DNA of 5,777 nucleotides. It comes from Pseudomonadota bacterium (GTDB lineage Bacteria > Myxococcota > Polyangia > Polyangiales > Polyangiaceae). Positions 1 through 5,594 of the stretch are shown here, piece after piece. The position numbers and the translations under genes were made by a program. Below the pieces are notes generated by a model. That model saw only the letters and a program-made list of their open reading frames with translations. It made no database searches and had not been told where the DNA came from. How positions within the stretch are numbered: position 1 is the first letter of the stretch; the number at the start of each line of letters is the position of its first letter. The stretch is from contig JAEZYO010000401.1 of assembly GCA_023419055.1 (NCBI GenBank), positions 1 through 5,777 of the forward strand. Direction: 5' to 3'.

Positions 1-881
1 GTGGCAGCTCGACCGCCGGCGGCAGCAGCGGCGACAGCGGCGACAGCGGCGAGGCCGGGCAGAGCACCATGGGCGGCGCCGACACTTCGGGCTCCGGGGG
101 TACCGCCGGCAAGGGTGGTGGCGCCGGCAAGGGCGGGAGCTCGAGCAGCGGAGGCAACTCGACGAGCGGCGGCAGCACGAGCACGGGCGGTAGCACCGGC
201 GGGCCTGCCTGTCGCGCCGCTGGAAGTTACTGCACGTGGAGCATTGCCGACGAATGCTGCAGCGGCGCCTGTGACGGTGACTCGTGTTGCGGCTTCCTGG
301 GAGACGCCTGCCCGAACGGTCACGGTTGCTGCTCCGGCAGCTGCATCGACGGCACGTGTCAGTGTCCGCCGGGAACGATGGACTGCGGGAACGGCTGCGT
401 CGACATCGAGTACAACGAGAACGCCTGCGGCGACTGCAACACCAAGTGCGGAGTGAACTCGCTCTGTGAAAATAGCGAGTGCGTCTGCGATCCCAACCTC
501 TTCGACGCGCAGTTCTACGAGAGGTGCGAGGGCGGGTGCTTCAACACGCACTTCGACGACGAACACTGCGGCGACTGCGAGACCTCCTGCACCGGCGGCA
601 AGGAGTGCTCGGGGTCGAAGTGTCAGTGTCCGTTCGGAACCCTGGACTGCGGCAGCGGCTGCGTGGACGTCACCGCGAACCCGCAGCACTGCGGTTCATG
701 CGGCGAGGTCTGCGACGCGATGACCGAGGACTGCGTGAGCTATCAATGCCAGTGCAAGTCCGGCCTCACCCCGTGTGGAGGGGTTTGCGTCGACCGGAAA
801 ACCGACAAGACGAACTGCGGCGCCTGCGGCACCGTCTGTACCGGCAACAAGACTTGCCAGAACGGGACCTGCTCGAACTGA
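1..881 (+). CDS. Cys-rich repeat surface protein with Gly/Ser linker (5' partial)
   Basis: The reading frame is open from the left edge (first full codon at position 3) to TGA at 879-881, so the N-terminus, and with it any signal peptide or lipobox, lies outside the window. The ATG at 69 sits inside the Gly/Ser-rich stretch and is probably an internal Met. Visible order: about 65 residues rich in G, S, T and A, including a tandem GGCGACAGC near position 30; a Cys-dense block with CC pairs (about 207-365) resembling knottin-type folds; then four tandem repeats of about 40-47 residues. I count 44 cysteines after the linker. So many paired cysteines imply an oxidising location, so the protein is probably secreted or anchored outside the cell by the flexible linker. 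CGxCG-type Cys repeats after Gly/Ser linkers are, from memory, common in large myxobacterial genomes. No catalytic motif is seen and the function is unknown. The gene ends 31 bp before the convergent regulator gene. Confidence 0.85.
   Translation, partial: GSSTAGGSSGDSGDSGEAGQSTMGGADTSGSGGTAGKGGGAGKGGSSSSGGNSTSGGSTSTGGSTGGPACRAAGSYCTWSIADECCSGACDGDSCCGFLGDACPNGHGCCSGSCIDGTCQCPPGTMDCGNGCVDIEYNENACGDCNTKCGVNSLCENSECVCDPNLFDAQFYERCEGGCFNTHFDDEHCGDCETSCTGGKECSGSKCQCPFGTLDCGSGCVDVTANPQHCGSCGEVCDAMTEDCVSYQCQCKSGLTPCGGVCVDRKTDKTNCGACGTVCTGNKTCQNGTCSN
360..878 (+). repeat. Four tandem 8-Cys protein repeats
   Basis: Units lie at about 360-488, 489-629, 630-755 and 756-878. Each follows the spacing C-x3-C-x9-C-x2-C-x3-C-x5-6-C-x4-C-x-C, with minor variation. 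A glycine usually lies between the first two Cys, a V-D follows the second in units 1, 3 and 4, and C-G-x-C is at the centre. Unit 2 is the most divergent: it has an inserted aromatic-rich segment and F-N in place of V-D. Unit 4 lacks the final Cys because the protein stops there. Conservation is at the protein level, and the DNA copies have diverged. Confidence 0.85.
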
Positions 882-888
882 TCGCGAG

Positions 889-907
889 CTACGAGGCCAG
901 ATCGTAG
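889..907. terminator. Small hairpin between convergent genes
   Basis: CTACGA (889-894) pairs with TCGTAG (902-907) around a 7-base loop in the 31-bp gap between two convergent stop codons. The stem is only 6 bp and neither strand has a T-tract, so it is at best a weak bidirectional terminator. It is immediately followed by the palindrome GAAGCTTC (907-914), which overlaps the stop codon of the regulator gene. Confidence 0.3.
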
Positions 908-912
908 AAGCT

Positions 913-2439
913 TCATTGCGTCCGGGTCCGCTCGACGCGCTCCTTGACTGTACGCCGATCGAGCCCGAGGCGCCGGCCCGTCTCGACGTAGCTCCCCGTC
1001 GCCTCGTACACGCTCGCGCAGTAGCGATCGAGCAGCGCCTCCGCCGAGAGGCTCGAGTCGATCAGCGCCTGACCGAGCGCCTTCTCGGGCCCGCGGCGTG
1101 GCGGCCGGTAGCGCTTGCGTACGAGCACGTTGCGCACACACTGCTCGAGCTCGCGGACGTTGCCGCGCCACGGATAGCTCGGATCGAGCTCGCGGCCGAT
1201 CCAATCGAGCGCGTCCTTCTTCAGCGCAGGAGCGTTGACCTCGCCAGCGATGCGCTCGGCCAGGATGCCGACGAGGAGCTCGAGCTCGCTCGGATCGTCG
1301 TCGAGGCGCTCGCGGAGTGAAGGCGTCTGGATGCGATCGGCGCACAGACGGTAGTAGAGATCTTCGCGGAACCACCCCTCGTCGAGCCCTCGATCCAGGT
1401 CGCGGTGCGTGGCGACGACGATCTTGCCCAGGAACATCCGCGCCTTGGTCTCGCCGATGCGCTGGAAGGTGCGCGACTGCAGGACTCTCAAGAACTTGAC
1501 CTGGAGCTCCGTGCCAAGCTCGCCGATCTCGTCGAGGAAGACCGTGCCGTCCGGGCCGCAGGTCTCGAGCCAACCCTGCCGGTTCTCGAGCGCACCCGTG
1601 AAGGCTCCGCGACGATGACCGAAGAGCTCCGACTCGATCAGGCCGACCGAGAGCGCAGACACGTTGAGCGCGTGGTATTGCCCCGCGAACGGCTCGACGA
1701 AGCGTAGCCTGGCCTCGTCGAACGCAAGGTGACGGCAGTAGCCGATCGCTTGCGCCACCAGATCCTTGCCGGTTCCCGAGGGGCCTACGATGAGCGTCGG
1801 GATGTCCGACATGCGAAGGTACACTCCGCGTTGGTAGCGTCGCAAATCGTGCGTGAAAATGGAGTGCCAGGTCTCCGCGCGAAGCTCGCTGATCGGCTTC
1901 GAGCTGCCGAGCAGGTAGCGGAACACGTAATGGAAAGCGCGCCGGATCTGAAAGAAGAAGGCAATCGCCGTGGACGCCGTGAGGCCCGACGGGAACGGCA
2001 GGCCAGGCTCGACCAGGAGCTCTTCGAACTCTCGTTTGAAGCGCGGGTAGGCGCCGAAGCGCTGGTGCTCGAGCGAGGTGTCGATCGCGAGCTCGTACAG
2101 AGTAAGCTCGTAGCGCGCGAAGAGCGCGTACAGGGCGAGATCCTCGTAAAGCTGGAGCTCGCGCTCGTTCATCGTCCCCGCCTGCTCGGCGAGGCGCGCA
2201 CGAGCACGCTGCGCCGCCTTCCACGACAGGTCGCGCAGGCGAGCTACGTTGGGGCGCTCCGGGTAGAAGCTCCCGGCGCCGGAGTGCGCGCGCTCCGCGG
2301 ACCAGACCGGCTGAGACTCGCGAAACTCCACCCCGAGCGCGGCGCGCTCGTGCTCCATGCGCGCCGGTAAGAACGGGTTCTCGTAGGCGACACGGGCAAT
2401 CGCTTCGGCGAAGCGGCGCTCGAGAGGATCGAAGACCAC
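913..2439 (-). CDS. Sigma-54-dependent enhancer-binding regulator, PspF-like in position
   Basis: 508 residues, a bacterial enhancer-binding AAA+ activator that remodels sigma-54 RNA polymerase by ATP hydrolysis. Visible motifs: Walker A GPSGTGKD (219-226); the sigma-54 contact loop GAFTGA (278-283), intact; Walker B GTVFLDE (298-304); arginine-finger region FREDLYYRL (357-365, R358 and R364); sensor II RGNVREL (425-431), with Arg where Pro is usual; and a C-terminal Fis-type helix-turn-helix (about 470-505, ending in an R-R-T-V-K recognition-helix-like stretch). Residues 1-200 are helical-looking and rich in Tyr, Phe and Arg. They do not resemble a receiver, GAF or PAS domain that I can recognise. 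The gene is divergent from a PspA-like gene, the position of pspF in enterobacteria. The start is GTG at 2437-2439; the next in-frame stop upstream is at 2479-2481 and no other start codon lies between. A purine-rich GAAGAGG stretch lies 2 nt before the GTG, a poor spacing, so the exact start is uncertain; the ATG for residue 28 is an alternative. The sigma-54 activator class is secure, and its role in a Psp-like response is inferred from context. Confidence 0.95.
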   Translation of the reverse strand: MVFDPLERRFAEAIARVAYENPFLPARMEHERAALGVEFRESQPVWSAERAHSGAGSFYPERPNVARLRDLSWKAAQRARARLAEQAGTMNERELQLYEDLALYALFARYELTLYELAIDTSLEHQRFGAYPRFKREFEELLVEPGLPFPSGLTASTAIAFFFQIRRAFHYVFRYLLGSSKPISELRAETWHSIFTHDLRRYQRGVYLRMSDIPTLIVGPSGTGKDLVAQAIGYCRHLAFDEARLRFVEPFAGQYHALNVSALSVGLIESELFGHRRGAFTGALENRQGWLETCGPDGTVFLDEIGELGTELQVKFLRVLQSRTFQRIGETKARMFLGKIVVATHRDLDRGLDEGWFREDLYYRLCADRIQTPSLRERLDDDPSELELLVGILAERIAGEVNAPALKKDALDWIGRELDPSYPWRGNVRELEQCVRNVLVRKRYRPPRRGPEKALGQALIDSSLSAEALLDRYCASVYEATGSYVETGRRLGLDRRTVKERVERTRTQ

Positions 2440-2449
2440 GTCCTCTTCT

Positions 2450-2477
2450 TGTACACTATCTGTACATCCACTGTACT
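2450..2477. promoter_or_regulatory. Three helically phased TGTAC elements, candidate enhancer (UAS)
   Basis: TGTAC occurs at 2450-2454, 2461-2465 and 2472-2476, exactly 11 bp apart, so all copies face the same side of the helix. The first two continue as the palindrome TGTACA, and the third is TGTACT. Their centres lie about 91, 102 and 113 bp upstream of the start site predicted from the sigma-54 promoter at 2540-2555, a usual distance for EBP enhancers. They also lie just upstream of the regulator's own GTG, so binding could repress that gene. The binding protein is inferred to be the adjacent EBP. Confidence 0.65.
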
Positions 2478-2539
2478 CTCAGTCGGTTCCCCACTACAAA
2501 AACGTCAATCATTACGGGGCCCAGCCTCCGACGACGGCT

Positions 2540-2555
2540 CGGCGCGTCGATTGCT
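2540..2555 (+). promoter_or_regulatory. Sigma-54 (-24/-12) promoter of the pspA-like operon
   Basis: CGGCGCGTCGATTGCT matches the sigma-54 consensus TGGCACGN4TTGCW at 10 of its 12 specified positions. The invariant GG (2541-2542) and GC (2553-2554) have the required 10 bp between them. The mismatches are C for T at the first position and G for A at the fifth. Counting the GC as -13/-12 puts transcription start near 2566, giving a leader of about 32 nt before the PspA-like start codon. A divergent sigma-54 activator gene next to it supports the call. Confidence 0.75.
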
Positions 2556-2589
2556 CTAGAGCCCTCGACTGCTCACCAAGAGCGATTTC

Positions 2590-2594
2590 GGAGG
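2590..2594 (+). promoter_or_regulatory. Ribosome binding site GGAGG deciding between two ATGs
   Basis: GGAGG is followed by CAA and then two consecutive ATG codons at 2598 and 2601. The spacing is 3 nt to the first ATG and 6 nt to the second, so the second ATG is the better-placed start. The PspA-like protein may therefore be one residue shorter than the longest frame. Confidence 0.7.
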
Positions 2595-2597
2595 CAA

Positions 2598-3239
2598 ATG
2601 ATGGCGCGGTTCAAGCGCTGGACACGAGGTGTCGTGTCCAGCATCGACGAGTTCGTCGTTCAGATAGAAAACCACGAAGCACAGGTCACGAGCGCGTTGC
2701 GAGAGCTCGAGCAAGCGGTCGCTCGAGCCAAGGTTCAGCTCCTTCGAGTCGAGCGCGACGGTAAGGCGCTCGACCAGAGCGTCACCGACGAGCGCGAAGC
2801 GGTCGTCCGCTGGCGCGAGCGAGCGCTCCGAGAGCCACAAGAGGCGCGCGCTCTCGAGTGTTTGCGCAGGCACAAACGCGCTGAAGCTCGTGCACGCGAG
2901 CTCGAGCAGAGGCTTCTCGAGCACCAGCGAGTCGAGCAGCAGCTGCGCCGCGACGTGCGAGCGCTCGAGACGCGGCTCGTCGAGCTCCGGGAGCAGCGCA
3001 ACCTGATGCGAACGCGTCAGTCACGCGCGGACGCGTTCGGCGTGGTTCAGGGAGCGGCGGGATTCGGCACGCTCGAGCTCGGTGACGTGTTCGAGCGCTG
3101 GGAGACGCGAGTGACCGAGAGCGAGGTGGCGAGCGGTTGCTTGACCGCGTCGCTCGACAGCTTCGAGGACGAGTTCGTCGACGCCGAAGAAGAGGCCGCG
3201 CTCAAGCTCGAGCTCCAGGCCTTAAAGGAGGAAGCGTGA
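2598..3239 (+). CDS. PspA/IM30-like coiled-coil membrane stress protein
   Basis: 213 residues (212 if translation starts at the second ATG), close to the roughly 220 of E. coli PspA. From the start: a short amphipathic N-terminal helix (about 1-20, with basic and hydrophobic residues alternating); a long, highly charged coiled coil (about 25-145, rich in Arg, Glu, Leu and Gln); a Gly-containing break (about 148-160); and a C-terminal helical part with FERWETRV (165-172), SLDSFEDEF (185-193) and an L-x-ALKEE end. That order and the C-terminal pattern match PspA family members, which bind stressed inner membranes as oligomers and, in enterobacteria, also inhibit PspF. The family's usual acidic-Asp-Pro motif after the first helix is not evident; E-N-H-E stands there (24-27). 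There is one Cys at 88 and one at 181. The gene is transcribed from the sigma-54 promoter upstream, and its TGA overlaps the ATG of the membrane protein gene. An alternative reading is a generic coiled-coil protein, but the arrangement favours PspA. Confidence 0.82.
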   Translation: MMARFKRWTRGVVSSIDEFVVQIENHEAQVTSALRELEQAVARAKVQLLRVERDGKALDQSVTDEREAVVRWRERALREPQEARALECLRRHKRAEARARELEQRLLEHQRVEQQLRRDVRALETRLVELREQRNLMRTRQSRADAFGVVQGAAGFGTLELGDVFERWETRVTESEVASGCLTASLDSFEDEFVDAEEEAALKLELQALKEEA

Positions 3240-3241
3240 TG
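3224..3241 (+). promoter_or_regulatory. Shine-Dalgarno and TGATG stop-start overlap
   Basis: AAAGGAGG at 3224-3231 lies within the last codons of the pspA-like gene, 7 nt before the ATG at 3239-3241. The stop TGA (3237-3239) and this ATG share one base. This fixes the membrane protein start at 3239 even though its frame is open further upstream, and predicts translational coupling of the two genes. Confidence 0.85.
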
Positions 3242-4546
3242 CAAGCGGAACTTCGGGACCTTTTCCCCGAGTCGGCCCCCAAGCGGAGCAAGCCCGCGGT
3301 CGACACCGACGCGCTGACGCGCGCGCTGCGCGTGGCCGGCGCGGTGCTGGTGGTGGCCTCGGCTTCGACGTTCATGCTCCAGCATTGGGAGAGCAGCGGC
3401 AATGATCTCGCGCGCTACGCGATGCTGGTCGGGCAATCGTTGCTGCTCGTGCTGGCCGCGTACTTCGTCGGACTCACGGTGCGCGACGGCAAGGGCGCTC
3501 GCACCTTCCTCGCGCTCTTGCTGGCGACGATGCCCGTGAGCTTCGCCGTCCTCGGCGGGCTCGTGTACTCGCAGTTCCACGTCGAGCCGCTCGCTTCGCT
3601 CCCCCACTACGCGAGCTGGATCGCGCCGACCAAAGTATCGGCGGTCTTGGCGGTGCTGGGCACGCTCGCGGTGCTCGTGCCCCTCGGCATGATCGCGTTC
3701 CTGGCTCTCGCTCGCCAGCACGCCCGATCGCTCGGGTGCGCCTTCTTCGCGAGCAACCTCGCGCTGCTGGTCCCCGTGCGCGAGCCCTCGGTCATCGCCG
3801 GTCTGCTCGCGGTTACCGTGCTCGGGCTCTTGCTCCTCGACGGGCGGCGCGTCGGGAGGCTCGACACCCTCGAAGGCTGGCTGGCGCGTTCGGCTCCCTT
3901 TGCCGCTCCGTTGCTGATGGCTGGCCGCGTGTTCCACCTGTATCGGCCGACGACGCTGTACGTCGGCACGCTCTTCTTGATCGCTGCAGCCGCGACCTGG
4001 ATCCTCACTGCCAGGAGTGAGCAGCCGAAGTACCGCGCGCTCGGCGCGTGGCCGTGCGCGGTACTCTCGCTCCTGGGGTGGTCCTTGTGCTGGGTCGAGC
4101 TCTCCCGACACCATCATTCGGACTTCGTCGCCCTGGTGAGCCTCGGCTTGCCGAGCGCGGCGCTCCTGTTCGTGGCTTCCACTCGCGCCAGGCGTTCGCG
4201 CGCCGTGCTCTCCGGGTTCGCCATGGCGGCGCTGCTCTTCACGGCGGTGCTCGGTCCGCTCTACGAGCTGTCCACGCTGCCCGTGCTCACCTGCCTCTTG
4301 ATCGGGATCGCGTTCGCCGTGGCAGGGGCGGGTACCCGCTCGTGGCCCACGATGCTACTCGGCGGGCTCGTCGCGCTCTTCGGGCTAGGAGCCCAGGTGC
4401 TGCTCGCGGTGCGCGCCGACGACCTCTTGCGCTGGGGCAGCCTGACCGCGGTCGGAGTCGCGCTGATCCTCGGCGCGTCGTACCTCGAGCGTCACAAGGG
4501 CCGGCTGTCGGAGATCGGAGAGAAGTGGCGCCTCGAGACCGAGTGA
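3239..4546 (+). CDS. Polytopic membrane protein coupled to the PspA-like gene
   Basis: 435 residues from the ATG that overlaps the upstream stop and has a perfect Shine-Dalgarno. There is a hydrophilic N-terminal tail of about 30 residues with no signal peptide, then about 12-14 hydrophobic segments: clear ones at about 32-48, 60-80, 88-110, 132-157, 184-201, 238-256, 268-285, 295-314, 345-364, 369-391 and 398-416; weaker ones near 165-181, 220-233 and 321-341. It ends in a charged tail (about 415-435, with YLERHKGRL). Short basic loops such as DGRRVGR (201-207) and TRARRSR (315-321) are probably cytoplasmic. The layout and tail resemble DUF2157-like multi-TM proteins, a loose recollection. 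No transporter or enzyme motif is seen. Tight coupling to the PspA-like gene suggests the two act together at the inner membrane, for example as a membrane partner or sensor in the position where other bacteria have PspB/PspC. That role is inference. The stop is TGA at 4544-4546. Confidence 0.85.
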   Translation: MQAELRDLFPESAPKRSKPAVDTDALTRALRVAGAVLVVASASTFMLQHWESSGNDLARYAMLVGQSLLLVLAAYFVGLTVRDGKGARTFLALLLATMPVSFAVLGGLVYSQFHVEPLASLPHYASWIAPTKVSAVLAVLGTLAVLVPLGMIAFLALARQHARSLGCAFFASNLALLVPVREPSVIAGLLAVTVLGLLLLDGRRVGRLDTLEGWLARSAPFAAPLLMAGRVFHLYRPTTLYVGTLFLIAAAATWILTARSEQPKYRALGAWPCAVLSLLGWSLCWVELSRHHHSDFVALVSLGLPSAALLFVASTRARRSRAVLSGFAMAALLFTAVLGPLYELSTLPVLTCLLIGIAFAVAGAGTRSWPTMLLGGLVALFGLGAQVLLAVRADDLLRWGSLTAVGVALILGASYLERHKGRLSEIGEKWRLETE

Positions 4547-4581
4547 CATCTCACTGAGTGAAAGCGCGCTGCGTGCCGGTC

Positions 4582-4605
4582 CGGGATCTCGCTGTCGGGA
4601 TCTCG
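4582..4605. repeat. Short direct repeat CGGGATCTCG x2
   Basis: Two perfect copies of a 10-base word at 4582-4591 and 4596-4605, separated by CTGT. They lie in the gap after the membrane protein gene. They are flanked by GCCGG (4575-4579) and CCGGC (4608-4612), which could pair with each other. No function is assigned. Confidence 0.5.
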
Positions 4606-4610
4606 AGCCG

Positions 4611-4757
4611 GCGCTCCCCGCGCTGCCTCCGGCTCCGGCAGCTCCGCCTGTTCCTCCCGAGCCAGCTCCGCCGGTTCCTGCGCTCGCTCCTGCTGAGCCC
4701 ATTCCGCCGATCCCGGCACTCGCGCCCCCGCCGGTTCCCGCACCCGTTCCGGAGGCG
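4611..4757. repeat. Low-complexity tract: Pro/Ala-rich on plus, Gly/Ala/Ser-rich on minus
   Basis: Degenerate repeats built from CTCCGCC-GTTCC-type words, about four imperfect copies. Read on plus, in the frame of codons at 4773, they give a run of APPVP-like units. Read on minus they give GTGGAG-like units of the kind used as flexible linkers in exported proteins, similar in flavour to the linker at the left end of this window. Neither frame has a credible start, so the tract is either a remnant of a linker-bearing gene or a repetitive spacer. Confidence 0.45.
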
Positions 4758-4831
4758 CTGGGGCGCCAGCAGGTGGATCGATTTACGCAAGCCTTCGGCA
4801 GTCCGACCGCAATCTGGAGCAGCGGAGGCAG

Positions 4832-4845
4832 TGCCCCCGAGGGCA
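4832..4845 (-). terminator. Candidate hairpin after the AbiEii-like gene
   Basis: TGCCC (4832-4836) pairs with GGGCA (4841-4845) around a 4-base loop, 14 bp beyond the minus-strand stop at 4860. The stem is short but GC-rich. No T-run follows on the minus strand, so intrinsic termination is only a possibility. Confidence 0.3.
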
Positions 4846-4859
4846 TGCGCGACCTTCCC

Positions 4860-5594
4860 TCAGGCAAACAAGAAGGCACGCACCACGCGCCGGGCTTCGA
4901 GGATGGCCTCGGCACGCGAAAACGTGACCCAGGGCGCCGTGGCGACGTACTTCTTCCACTTGTGACGGCTGCTGCGGCCGGAACCCCAATCCTCGACCGC
5001 GAAGAAGGCGTCGAGCGCGTCGAGCGTCATGTTGCGGCTCGCGAACGCGCTCTCGATGCAGCGCTTGGTGGCGACCGGCTCGAGCGTGCAATGCCGAGCC
5101 AAGAGCACGAGATCGATGAGCGTCTTCGGGTGCCAGCGGCCGCGAGGACCGAGCTCCACCAGTGAATGGACCTTCCAGCCGAACATCACCTCGGGAGCGA
5201 CTGCGGGCAGCGTGAAACCTTCGAGCTCGAAGGGCCTAGGAGCCACGCCGAGCACCTCGCCCCAGCCGAGATCGACCTGCAGCGTCAACTCCGCGCGCGC
5301 GAGCTCGAGGCGCAAGCCGGGCCAGGGTGTCTCGAGCCAGATCCCCCAAGCTTTGACGTGGAGGTCCGAGACGAAGCCCTCGGCGGGCAACCCGGTCGCT
5401 CCCAGGAGCTCGTTCACGGCGCGCGTCGCACGCTCGAGGTTCCAGTCGCCCATGAGGACGAAGTCGAGATCGGCCGCTACACGGCCCGGGATCCAGCGCG
5501 CCGTGAGCTGACTGCCTCGCAGCACCGCGTCGGCGCCGAATTCGGTGCGCGGCAAGAGCTCGAGCCACGAACGAATCAAGCTCAAGGCATCCAC
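4860..5594 (-). CDS. AbiEii/AbiGii-type nucleotidyltransferase
   Basis: 244 residues. The N-terminal half has the nucleotidyltransferase signature: L-R-G-S (25-28), then D-L-D-F (42-45), giving the G-S and D-x-D metal-binding pair. A strand with V-D (107-108) is a plausible third carboxylate. The C-terminal part, P-E-V-M...K-V-H-S-L (134-145) followed by P-K-T-L-I-D-L-V-L-L (156-165), matches the E...K...D-L pattern typical of AbiEii-family proteins. AbiEii toxins transfer nucleotides, for instance to tRNA, and normally pair with an AbiEi antitoxin; many chromosomal relatives are uncharacterised. The length is near the shorter members of the family (often 230-300). The start is GTG at 5592-5594, which overlaps the end of the upstream gene by 13 bp. 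No strong Shine-Dalgarno is seen, so coupling to upstream translation is likely. Family confidence is good; toxin activity is not shown. Confidence 0.8.
   Translation of the reverse strand: MDALSLIRSWLELLPRTEFGADAVLRGSQLTARWIPGRVAADLDFVLMGDWNLERATRAVNELLGATGLPAEGFVSDLHVKAWGIWLETPWPGLRLELARAELTLQVDLGWGEVLGVAPRPFELEGFTLPAVAPEVMFGWKVHSLVELGPRGRWHPKTLIDLVLLARHCTLEPVATKRCIESAFASRNMTLDALDAFFAVEDWGSGRSSRHKWKKYVATAPWVTFSRAEAILEARRVVRAFLFA

Larger units (their letters stand above)
4547..4859. other. Region without a convincing gene, low complexity
   Basis: About 310 bp between the membrane protein gene and the AbiEii-like gene, which converge here. Just after the first stop lies the small palindrome TCACTGAGTGA (4551-4561). 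CGGGATCTCG occurs twice (4582-4591 and 4596-4605, period 14). A C/T-rich low-complexity tract follows (4611-4757), then a GGCGC-TGGG-GCGCC hairpin (4754-4767). Several frames are open on both strands, but none has a good ribosome site or a recognisable product. The region may be intergenic or a decayed gene. Confidence 0.6.

Noticed and set aside
743..2224. Long minus-strand open frame of 493 codons
   Set aside because: It overlaps the sigma-54 activator in another frame, is Arg/Ala-rich with no domain, and the activator frame has all the AAA+ motifs.
2480..2508. TTGACG (minus strand, 2508-2503) as a sigma-70 -35 box for the activator gene
   Set aside because: No acceptable -10 hexamer lies 16-18 bp downstream.
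2490..2515. AT-rich stretch between enhancer and promoter as an IHF site
   Set aside because: Neither strand fits the IHF consensus. The stretch may still bend, but no specific site can be claimed.
3137..3238. Upstream extension of the membrane protein frame
   Set aside because: The extension is Arg-rich and overlaps the end of the PspA-like gene. The ATG at 3239 has an ideal ribosome site and stop-start overlap.
3047..4117. Minus-strand open frame of 356 codons, rich in Glu, Arg, Gln and His
   Set aside because: It is the antisense of the membrane protein gene. The hydrophilic composition is the expected mirror of hydrophobic codons, and the plus strand has a Shine-Dalgarno and coupled start.
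4551..4790. Minus-strand frame starting TTG (MRKSIHLL...) as a small secreted protein
   Set aside because: It has a weak start, an Arg-rich body, no complete signal peptide, and a more linker-like reading in another frame.
4773..5165. Plus-strand open frame of 130 codons from GTG, after a Pro-rich run
   Set aside because: It overlaps the AbiEii-like gene on the other strand over most of its length and has no ribosome site. Its first part may be a remnant, so only the tract is listed.
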